13,550 bases of DNA from Oscillospiraceae bacterium (lineage in GTDB: Bacteria > Bacillota > Clostridia > Oscillospirales > UBA929), in NCBI GenBank assembly GCA_031271525.1, contig JAISVO010000080.1:1-13550 (forward strand). Direction: 5' to 3'. Made by a program: the position numbers and the translations under genes. The notes under the pieces were generated by a model. It did not search any database. It was not told the DNA's origin and saw only the letters and a list, made by a program, of their open reading frames with translations. Shown here piece after piece: positions 1 through 6,386 of this stretch; position 1 is the stretch's first letter, and each line of letters opens with the position of its first letter.

Positions 1-89
1 TCCAACTGGGGAGCCAGTTCGGGGAAAACCGGATCACAGGCGAAAAACAGAAGGATGAAGGAAAGGATGAGAAGCGCTTGTTTGATCAT
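1..89 (-). CDS. Partial exported protein or lipoprotein (N-terminus only)
   Basis: Only the first 29 codons are in the window; the gene runs off the left edge. The ATG at 89-87 overlaps the TGA of the upstream MazG-like gene in an ATGA, and a GGAG Shine-Dalgarno lies at 102-99, nine bases upstream. The peptide begins MIKQ, followed by a hydrophobic stretch of about 13 residues ending FFAC-D. That is a signal peptide; the FFAC is a weak match to a lipobox with Cys18 as the lipidated residue. It is probably exported or membrane-anchored. Nothing in the visible part identifies a family, so no function is proposed. It is co-transcribed with carAB and the MazG-like gene, judged by the overlap. Confidence 0.65.
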   Translation of the reverse strand, partial: MIKQALLILSFILLFFACDPVFPELAPQL

Positions 90-439
90 CGTTCGAAGCT
101 CCAATTCCGTTTGGCGTTCTGCGCTTCCTTCTCCTTCAGCGCGTCGAAGAGGCTGATACCCATCTGGTTGCAGACCGCGGCCAGCACGAAGAAGACGTCG
201 GCGGCCTCGCTCTCCACAGAGTCATAGCGGCTGAGTTTGTCCGGGTCCACCGACATCCGGGTCGCCGACTTGCGGATGGCCTTCGCCAGCTCGCCCGTTT
301 CTTCCAGCAGCAAAAGCATCGTCTCGGACACCGGCTGGCCCGCAAAGCCGCGAAGCTCGACAACCTTTTGAACGTACGTCTGAATCTCGGTCAGCGAAGA
401 CCGCTCGGTGAGCGCGTCCAGCAATTCCGTTTGGGTCAT
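86..439 (-). CDS. MazG-like nucleotide pyrophosphohydrolase
   Basis: A 117-residue all-helical protein of the MazG/dUTPase-like superfamily, whose members hydrolyse (d)NTPs to (d)NMP and pyrophosphate, usually as house-cleaning enzymes. The metal-binding signature is visible: the EExxE motif at residues 46-50 (EETGE) and an ExxD motif at 78-81 (EAAD), followed by a hydrophobic helix. Near the C-terminus a KEAQNAKRNW segment (residues 104-112 or so) resembles the basic KxxKNxxRxW end of the family. Its length fits a single-domain member rather than the double-domain MazG of E. coli. The ATG at 439-437 overlaps the carB stop by four bases and has no evident Shine-Dalgarno, so translation is probably coupled to carB. 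The preferred nucleotide cannot be told from sequence; the operon with carAB suggests a pyrimidine link, which is inference. Confidence 0.85.
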   Translation of the reverse strand: MTQTELLDALTERSSLTEIQTYVQKVVELRGFAGQPVSETMLLLLEETGELAKAIRKSATRMSVDPDKLSRYDSVESEAADVFFVLAAVCNQMGISLFDALKEKEAQNAKRNWSFER

Positions 440-3400
440 ATGGCGGTGATGTCCACGACATCCAGACGGCCGGGGTTGCTGTGCTCCAAGCTTCGGAGAA
501 GGGCTTCGGCGGTGTCGAGGGAGGTGAGGCAGGGGATTCCCGACTCCACCGCGAGACGGCGGATCAGGAAACCGTCCCGGCGGGAACGGGCGCCGCCGGT
601 GCTGGTGTTGATGACCAGATCCACCGATTTGCTCCGGATGAAGGACAGGATGTCCTCCTCCTGTTGGGCGGATGGGTCGCCGGCATCGATCTTCCGGATC
701 AGCGAGGCGCGGATGCCGTGGTTGATCAGCGCGTCGCAGGTGCCGCCGGTGGCGAAGATTTCATAACCGACCGCTTGGAACCGCCGCGCCAAGGCGCAAA
801 GCTCCTCCTTGTCGCCGTCGCTCACCGTCATGATGACCCGCCGGGTGACCGTCTTCAAGTACCCGCCGCCGATAAACGCCTTCATCAGCGCGTCGGGAAG
901 GTTATCGGCGATTCCCAGCACCTCGCCGGTGGATTTCATCTCGGGACCCAGACTGATTTCCGCACCGTACAGCTTCTCGAACGAGAAGACCGGCATCTTG
1001 ACCGCGATGTGGCGCTTCTCGGGGACGATCCCGTAACTGTACCCCAAGTCGGGGAGCTTTTTGCCGAGAGCCGCTTGGGTCGCGAGGTCGACGATCGGAA
1101 CCCCGGTGATCTTGCTGATATAGGGGACGGTGCGGGAAGAGCGGGGGTTCGCCTCAATGACATACACCTTGCCGCCGTGCAGGATGAACTGGATATTGAT
1201 CAAACCGCGCACATCCAACGCCAGCGCGAGTTGGCGAGTGACGTTTAGGAGGGTTTCTCGGCGCGCCCACGGCACCCGCTCGGGCGGATAGACTGAGATC
1301 GAGTCGCCCGAATGGACCCCGGCCCGCTCCAAGTGCTCCATGATTCCGGGAATCAGAACGTCGGTGCCGTCGCAGACGGCGTCCACCTCGACCTCCAACC
1401 CCATGATATACTGATCGATCAGAACCGGGCGCCCGTCGTCCGGGGCGAATTGGTCCAGCCAGTCGTTCAGCTCCTCGTCGCTGAAGACGATCATCATACT
1501 CTGGCCGCCGAGGACATAGGACGGGCGCACAAGCACCGGGTAGCCAAGCGTACGGGCGGTGTCCAGCGCCTCCTCGCGGCTGAGGACGGCGGCGCCCCGT
1601 GGGCGCTCGATGTTGTGCTCCTCCAAAATACGGTCGAAGACCTTCCGGTCCTCCGCGCCGTCCACCCCCGAGAAAGGGGTGCCGAGGATCGGGATGCCGA
1701 GCTTGTCCAGCGGCTCCGCGAGCTTGATCGCGGTCTGCCCGCCGAACTGCACCATCACGCCGACCGGCTTCTCGATGTCGAGAACGCCCAAGACGTCTTC
1801 CGGGGTCAGCGGCTCGAAATAGAGACGGTCGGCGACATCAAAGTCGGTGCTCACCGTCTCGGGGTTGTTGTTGATGATCACCGTCTCAATCCCCGCCTGA
1901 CGGAGCGCCCAGACCGAATGCACCGAGCAGTAGTCGAACTCAATCCCCTGACCGATCCGGATCGGCCCCGAGCCGAGGACTACGACGCACCTTCTGCCGT
2001 GCTCCAAACTCTCGTTTTCCACCCCGTACGCCGAGTAGTAGTACGGCGTCTTGGCGGCGAACTCGCCGGCGCAGGTGTCCACCATCCGGTAGCCGGGCAG
2101 GATGCCGTGCTTTTTGCGCGCCTCCCGGACCTCCTTCACCGTCTGTTTCGTAAGCCGCGCAATGAGCGTATCCGGGAACCCCAGTTTCTTTGCCGCGAGC
2201 AGAAGGTCTGGGGTGAACGGCGTGTTCCGCACGGCGGCTTCCATCGAGACGATCGAGGCGATTTTGCTGAGGAACCATCGGTCGATTTGGGTGATTTTGA
2301 AGGCGTGGTCCAGCAGGGGCGGGAGGTCGCTTAGGTCTTGCCGGCGGAACCACTCGGCGATCGCGAAGAGGCGCTTGTCATCCACCACGGAGAGCCTGTC
2401 CGATAACTGTTCGTCGGTCAGAGAGGAAAAGCCCGGCATTTGCAGGCTGTCCAAACCCTGCTCTAAACTTCGGATTGCCTTCATCAGCGCCGCCTCGAAG
2501 GAGGGGGAGATGCTCATAACCTCGCCGGTCGCCTTCATCTGGGTACCAAGGGTGCGCTTCGCCGTGACGAACTTGTCGAAGGGCCATTTGGGTATCTTGA
2601 CGCAACAGTAATCAATCGACGGTTCGAAAGAGGCGTAGGTGGTCTTTGTGACGGAGTTCTCGATCTCGTCCAGCCGGTAGCCCAGCGCGATTTTGGTGGC
2701 GACCTTCGCGATCGGGAAGCCCGCCGCTTTGGACGCCAGCGCCGAGGAACGGGACAGGCGCGGATTCACCTCAATCACGGCATATTGGAAACTGTCGGGG
2801 TTCAGGGCGAATTGGACGTTGCAGCCGCCCTCGATGCCCAACGCCTCGATGATGTCGAACGCCGCCTGACGGAGCATACGGAACTCGGGGCCGCCCAACG
2901 TCTGGATCGGCGCGACGACCACCGAGTCGCCGGTGTGGACGCCCACCGGGTCGATGTTCTCCATCCCGCAGACGGTGATCCGGTTGCCGCCGCCGTCCCG
3001 GATGACCTCGAACTCGATCTCCTTCCATCCGGCGATCGACTTTTCAATTAAAACCTGAGAGACACGGGACGCGCGCAAGCCCCCTTGGGTGATCTCGGTC
3101 AGCGTCTTCTCGTCCGGGGCGATGCCGCCCCCCGTTCCGCCCAAGGTGTACGCCGGGCGGACGATCAGGGGATAGCCGACTTTATCGGCGAACCCGACGG
3201 TGTCCGCGACATTGCTTACGACGACGCTCTCGACGCAGGGCTGCCCGATCCCCTCCATCGTCTGCTTGAACAGGAGCCTGTCCTCGGCGCGGCGGATGGC
3301 GTCCAGCCCCGTGCCGATCATACGCACGCCGTGCGCCCGCAAAAAGCCGTCTTCCGCCAGCTCCATGCAGAGGTTCAGCCCCGTTTGGCCGCCGAGGGTG

Positions 3401-3663
3401 CCCAAGACGCTGTCCGGGCGCTCCTTCCGGATGACATCCCGCACCGTGTCGGCTGTCAGCGGCTCGATGTAGACGCGGTCCGCGATTTCCTTGTCCGTCA
3501 TGATGGTCGCCGGGTTGGAGTTAACCAGAACGACCTCGACGCCCTCCTCCCGGAGGGCGCGGCAGCATTGAGTGCCCGCGTAGTCGAACTCGGCCGCCTG
3601 CCCGATGATGATCGGGCCGGAGCCGATGACTAAAACCTTCTTGATGTTTGAATCTTTTGGCAT
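436..3663 (-). CDS. carB: Carbamoyl phosphate synthase large subunit
   Basis: CarB makes carbamoyl phosphate from bicarbonate, ammonia and two ATP, feeding pyrimidine and arginine synthesis. At 1075 residues it matches the usual length (about 1070). The internal duplication is clear: the first half opens with GSGPIIIGQ (14-22) and the second with GSGPIRIGQG (564-573). ATP-grasp signatures are present in both halves: PAYTLGGTGGG (170-180) with IEVNPR (297-302), and RPSYVLGGQ (713-721) with IEANPR (836-841). The oligomerisation region contains MVDTCAGEF (527-535). A C-terminal MGS-like allosteric domain occupies about 940-1075. The ATG follows carA by three bases with GAGG lying in the last carA codons. 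No catalytic residue looks missing, in contrast to its partner CarA. Confidence 0.97.
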   Translation of the reverse strand: MPKDSNIKKVLVIGSGPIIIGQAAEFDYAGTQCCRALREEGVEVVLVNSNPATIMTDKEIADRVYIEPLTADTVRDVIRKERPDSVLGTLGGQTGLNLCMELAEDGFLRAHGVRMIGTGLDAIRRAEDRLLFKQTMEGIGQPCVESVVVSNVADTVGFADKVGYPLIVRPAYTLGGTGGGIAPDEKTLTEITQGGLRASRVSQVLIEKSIAGWKEIEFEVIRDGGGNRITVCGMENIDPVGVHTGDSVVVAPIQTLGGPEFRMLRQAAFDIIEALGIEGGCNVQFALNPDSFQYAVIEVNPRLSRSSALASKAAGFPIAKVATKIALGYRLDEIENSVTKTTYASFEPSIDYCCVKIPKWPFDKFVTAKRTLGTQMKATGEVMSISPSFEAALMKAIRSLEQGLDSLQMPGFSSLTDEQLSDRLSVVDDKRLFAIAEWFRRQDLSDLPPLLDHAFKITQIDRWFLSKIASIVSMEAAVRNTPFTPDLLLAAKKLGFPDTLIARLTKQTVKEVREARKKHGILPGYRMVDTCAGEFAAKTPYYYSAYGVENESLEHGRRCVVVLGSGPIRIGQGIEFDYCSVHSVWALRQAGIETVIINNNPETVSTDFDVADRLYFEPLTPEDVLGVLDIEKPVGVMVQFGGQTAIKLAEPLDKLGIPILGTPFSGVDGAEDRKVFDRILEEHNIERPRGAAVLSREEALDTARTLGYPVLVRPSYVLGGQSMMIVFSDEELNDWLDQFAPDDGRPVLIDQYIMGLEVEVDAVCDGTDVLIPGIMEHLERAGVHSGDSISVYPPERVPWARRETLLNVTRQLALALDVRGLINIQFILHGGKVYVIEANPRSSRTVPYISKITGVPIVDLATQAALGKKLPDLGYSYGIVPEKRHIAVKMPVFSFEKLYGAEISLGPEMKSTGEVLGIADNLPDALMKAFIGGGYLKTVTRRVIMTVSDGDKEELCALARRFQAVGYEIFATGGTCDALINHGIRASLIRKIDAGDPSAQQEEDILSFIRSKSVDLVINTSTGGARSRRDGFLIRRLAVESGIPCLTSLDTAEALLRSLEHSNPGRLDVVDITAI

Positions 3664-3666
3664 AGC

Positions 3667-4644
3667 TTACCTCAATTTCCGTATAAAGGCGTTCAGGACC
3701 GCTTCATCCGGGCGGAACTGCACCGAAAGGATATCCTCCCGCCAGATAAGCCCCTCAATCGTGCCGTCGTTGACGTTTACATGGCTGATCATTTCCTTCG
3801 GCGCGCCGGAAACCACCGCCGAATGGGCCTGCGAGGTGATCGACACCGCCCCGGTCGCGAGGTCCCGCACCGGGATGTTGCTCCCCCTGTGCCCGGGGAC
3901 CAGCTCGGTGAGGGACGCGCCGTTGGCGCTCGCCAGCAGTGTGTGGCCCAGTCCGACGGCTAAGACCGGCTTGCGGCTGTCTATGATCCGGCGAATGACA
4001 GACAAGTCGTAATCCGAAGGGGGGCCGTCCGGGAGGAGGTAACCGTCGGCTGGATCCTCAAAAAGACCCGGTTCGCCGTAGGGGTAAAGGGCGACGGTGA
4101 CGCCGAGGCCGTTCAGCGCCTCGATCAGGTTTTTACACACGCCCGTGTCGGGGACATTGATTCTGGCCCGTTGGCTGACCGCCGGGCAGACCCGCCGCTC
4201 CGCTTTGTAACGGGGCGGGGGAGCGCCGAAGGAAGGAGACTCGCCCGGCTTCACGATGCAGCCGCGCACCGAGCCAAGGCCGCGTAAAAGCCGTACCAAT
4301 GAACGCGTGTCTACCCCGGCAATCGCGGGGAGATTGTGGCGCTCAAGTACGGCTGAAAAGGGGGAGTCGCTTCGGAAATTGCTGGCGGTTTTTGAAATCT
4401 CGGAGACGATCAGCGCGCTGATTTGGGGTCTTTCGGATTGGAAATCCTCAAAAGAAACGCCGCAGTTGCCGATGAGGGGATTGGTCAGGACGAGGGCTTG
4501 GCCCGTATATACGGGATCGGTGATCAATTCGGTGATCCCTGTCATGGTGGTGTCGAAAACGATGCCGCCGATCGGGCCGTAACCGCCCGTTAACAGTTCG
4601 CCGGTGAAAGTCTGGCCGCTCTCCAGCGCCAAGGTTGCCGTCAT
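3667..4644 (-). CDS. carA: Carbamoyl phosphate synthase small subunit, glutaminase site degenerate
   Basis: CarA normally hydrolyses glutamine and channels ammonia to CarB. The N-terminal CarA domain (about 1-135) is well kept, with DTTMTGITELITDP (31-44) and NPLIGNCGV (55-63). The class I amidotransferase domain (about 160-325) aligns throughout but lacks its active site. The nucleophile motif GICLGHQ is AVGLGHT, with Gly231 at the Cys position. The final QFHPE is QFRPD (309-313), replacing the catalytic His with Arg and Glu with Asp. NGPGDP at the oxyanion hole is DGPPSD (206-211), and QNHG is QAHS (272-275). The frame is open and the length, 325 residues, is slightly short (family about 350-380). 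The ATG at 4644 is chosen because AGGGGGG at 4657-4651 precedes it and a longer TTG start would fall in the promoter. It probably retains a structural role with CarB. Confidence 0.9.
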   Translation of the reverse strand: MTATLALESGQTFTGELLTGGYGPIGGIVFDTTMTGITELITDPVYTGQALVLTNPLIGNCGVSFEDFQSERPQISALIVSEISKTASNFRSDSPFSAVLERHNLPAIAGVDTRSLVRLLRGLGSVRGCIVKPGESPSFGAPPPRYKAERRVCPAVSQRARINVPDTGVCKNLIEALNGLGVTVALYPYGEPGLFEDPADGYLLPDGPPSDYDLSVIRRIIDSRKPVLAVGLGHTLLASANGASLTELVPGHRGSNIPVRDLATGAVSITSQAHSAVVSGAPKEMISHVNVNDGTIEGLIWREDILSVQFRPDEAVLNAFIRKLR

Positions 4645-4650
4645 ACGCGT

Positions 4651-4657
4651 CCCCCCT
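4651..4657 (-). promoter_or_regulatory. Ribosome binding site fixing the carA start
   Basis: AGGGGGG on the minus strand, six bases before the ATG at 4644. This purine run decides for that ATG over the in-frame TTG at 4677, which overlaps the -10 box of the carA promoter. Confidence 0.7.
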
Positions 4658-4668
4658 GTTTTCTTGAC

Positions 4669-4697
4669 AGTATACAATAAAACGCGGCCGATTGCAA
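4669..4697 (-). promoter_or_regulatory. Sigma-A-type promoter of the carAB-mazG operon
   Basis: On the minus strand, TTGCAA (4697-4692) lies 17 bases from TATACT (4674-4669), matching the consensus at 4 of 6 and 5 of 6 positions. The predicted start near 4662 leaves a leader of only about 18 bases before the carA ATG. There is therefore no room for a PyrR-type attenuator or other long leader between promoter and gene. Confidence 0.65.
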
Positions 4698-4728
4698 GAG
4701 GATTACCGAAATTCCATAAACAGGCAGG

Positions 4729-4757
4729 TTGACGGATAGGGAAAAAGGGGGTATAAT
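4729..4757 (+). promoter_or_regulatory. Sigma-A-type promoter of the LCP gene
   Basis: TTGACG (4729-4734), a 17-base spacer and a perfect TATAAT (4752-4757). Transcription should begin near 4764, about 32 bases before the LCP start codon. It is divergent from the carA promoter; 31 bases separate the two -35 boxes. Confidence 0.8.
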
Positions 4758-4795
4758 GGCTACTGACAAAATCTATAAATACATAGGAGACTTTG

Positions 4796-5878
4796 ATGGC
4801 ATCGAATATAAAGGGCGGAAAACGGCTCGCGCATACAAAGAAGGGAGGGTTCTTCCGGAAGCTGTTATTGCTGCTGACCGGGGCGCTCGGGATCGCGATT
4901 GTGGCGCTGGGGCTGTGGTATTGGCTGAACGTGAAGCCGCCCGAGATTCCCGGAATCGGTTCCGGCGACGACGGGACGGCGTTCCATTCCCCCGAGTATC
5001 ACCCGGACGACGCCGCCTTGGGCGGAAGCGGCGGCGCGCCGTCGGGAGTGACCGACGCCGATCGGAAGAAAGATTTCTACACACTGCTGATCGTCGGGAC
5101 GGACGGCGGCGTCAATACCGATACCATTATGGTCGCCTCCTACGACAACACGGCAAAGTCGGCGAACTTAATCAGCATACCCCGGGATACGCTGGTCAAC
5201 GTCAAGCGGAAGGTGAAGAAGATCAACGCGGCCTATCCGTCCGGCACCCTGAACGGGGGCGGGAAGGAGGGCGGAATCGCCCAGCTCAAACGGGAGGTAA
5301 AGACCTTGATCGGGTTTGCGCCCGACTTCACCGTCTTGATCGACATGAAGGCCTTCGTCCGGCTGGTGGACGCGCTGGGCGGCGTCGAGGTGGACGTACC
5401 GTTCCATATGGTATACAACGACCCGACGCAAAACCTGAGCATCAATATCCCAAAAGGCTTGCAGACCCTAAGCGGTTCGGACGCCGTAAAATTCGCGCGG
5501 TTCCGCAAGGGATCGTCCGGCTCCAGAACGATCAGCGACTATGACCGGATCAAGAATCAGCAGGCGGTGATCAAAGCCATCGCGGAGAAGGCGCTCCGTC
5601 CGTCGAGCATCATAAAGATTCCGGAGTTTGTCGGGATTTTCACCGAAAACGTATATACCGATATGGACACGGGGAATTTGATCTGGTTTGCGGAACAGTT
5701 CGCCGCCGCCGGGACGCTGGCTACACACACCCTGCCGATGGCCGGCAGCAGCGGGTCCCCGGGCTGGTATGAATACGCGAACGCGGCGGCGACCGCGGAG
5801 CTTGTCAACGGCACGGTGAACCCGTACGGTGTGCCGATCACGGTCGACGATTTGGACATCCTCAACGCCGTACCTTAA
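4796..5878 (+). CDS. LytR-CpsA-Psr (LCP) family cell-wall glycopolymer ligase
   Basis: LCP proteins transfer lipid-linked glycopolymers such as teichoic acids or capsule onto peptidoglycan at the outer face of the membrane. The 360-residue protein has a basic N-terminus, one membrane segment at about 23-44, and a low-complexity Gly/Asp/Pro linker to about 88. The LCP domain follows: TDTIMV (108-113), SIPRDT (127-132), KINAAY (142-147) and RFRKG...SDYDRIKNQQ (235-256), which carry the Arg and Asp residues that bind the polyprenyl pyrophosphate. The ATG at 4796 has AGGAGA at 4785-4790; a TTG three bases earlier is too close to that site. It has its own promoter and stands alone between the car operon and asp23. 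Which polymer it attaches cannot be told. Confidence 0.93.
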   Translation: MASNIKGGKRLAHTKKGGFFRKLLLLLTGALGIAIVALGLWYWLNVKPPEIPGIGSGDDGTAFHSPEYHPDDAALGGSGGAPSGVTDADRKKDFYTLLIVGTDGGVNTDTIMVASYDNTAKSANLISIPRDTLVNVKRKVKKINAAYPSGTLNGGGKEGGIAQLKREVKTLIGFAPDFTVLIDMKAFVRLVDALGGVEVDVPFHMVYNDPTQNLSINIPKGLQTLSGSDAVKFARFRKGSSGSRTISDYDRIKNQQAVIKAIAEKALRPSSIIKIPEFVGIFTENVYTDMDTGNLIWFAEQFAAAGTLATHTLPMAGSSGSPGWYEYANAAATAELVNGTVNPYGVPITVDDLDILNAVP

Positions 5879-5908
5879 CGCGGTTCATAGCGGGCAACGG
5901 GGGACGGG

Positions 5909-5921
5909 GCGGAAATTCCGC
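5909..5921. repeat. 13-base palindrome abutting the asp23 -35 box
   Basis: GCGGAA-A-TTCCGC is a perfect inverted repeat with six-base arms around a single central base. It ends one base before the -35 hexamer of the downstream promoter. That position suits an operator, but it is short and no second copy was noticed nearby. Confidence 0.35.
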
Positions 5922-5950
5922 TTGCATTCGCCGGGCACGCATGGTATCAT
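5922..5950 (+). promoter_or_regulatory. Extended -10 promoter of the asp23-GH94 operon
   Basis: TTGCAT (5922-5927), a 17-base spacer and TATCAT (5945-5950), with TGG just ahead of the -10 forming the extended TGn element. The start would be near 5957. This puts the in-frame ATG at 5941 upstream of the transcript and excludes it as the asp23 start. Confidence 0.65.
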
Positions 5951-5997
5951 TTAGGCGCGGGCTGAGTCAAGAATACAGGGAAAAGAGGGGCTGGAGA

Positions 5998-6372
5998 ATG
6001 GCAGACCATAAGGAAAGCGTCATCCGTGAGGAACAAGGCACCATCCGCATCTCCGAGGAGGTGGTGGCGGCCATCATCGCGCAGGCCGCGAGCGAGGTGG
6101 ACGGGGTCAGCCTGATGACCGCCTCCGGCTCGGGGGTCGGCGATTTGATCGGGAAAAAACCGTCCTCCAAAGGGGTGAAGATCCTGATGGACGGGAACCG
6201 GGTGCAGGCGGATATATATGTGCTGGCGGCCTATGGGAAATCCATCCCAAGCCTCGCCCAAAAGGTGCAGGAGCGGGTGGTTTCCTCACTGCAAAGCATG
6301 ACCGGACTGCAGGCGGGCGATATTAACATCCACATCGGCGGAATCCGCTTTGAACGCGAAAAAAAGATGTAG
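5998..6372 (+). CDS. Asp23/Gls24 family envelope protein
   Basis: A 124-residue Asp23/Gls24 (formerly DUF322) protein. Members are small cytosolic or membrane-proximal proteins linked to cell-envelope and alkaline stress in Firmicutes; their biochemistry is not settled. Family marks are the start of the domain, IRISEEVVAAIIAQAASEVDGV, followed by a variable Gly/Ser segment, and a C-terminal half with VQADIYV and the ending VNIHIGGIRF-type strand (here INIHIGGIRFER). The ATG at 5998 has GAGGGG at 5985-5990, seven bases upstream. An earlier ATG at 5941 is rejected because the promoter overlaps it. It ends in TAG, 14 bases before the GH94 start, so the two genes are probably co-transcribed. Confidence 0.88.
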   Translation: MADHKESVIREEQGTIRISEEVVAAIIAQAASEVDGVSLMTASGSGVGDLIGKKPSSKGVKILMDGNRVQADIYVLAAYGKSIPSLAQKVQERVVSSLQSMTGLQAGDINIHIGGIRFEREKKM

Positions 6373-6386
6373 GGGAGTAATCTGTC

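Noticed and set aside
481..3633. Long plus-strand frames opposite carB
   Set aside because: They are shadows of the GC-rich carB codons, with Arg/Asp/Val/Ala-rich translations and no recognisable domains.
4645..4677. Longer CarA start at TTG 4677
   Set aside because: It lies at the -10 box of the promoter and would be upstream of the transcript start; the ATG at 4644 has a strong AGGGGGG site.
5941..5997. Longer Asp23 start at ATG 5941
   Set aside because: The extended -10 promoter overlaps it and the added residues do not look like the family; ATG 5998 has GAGGGG.
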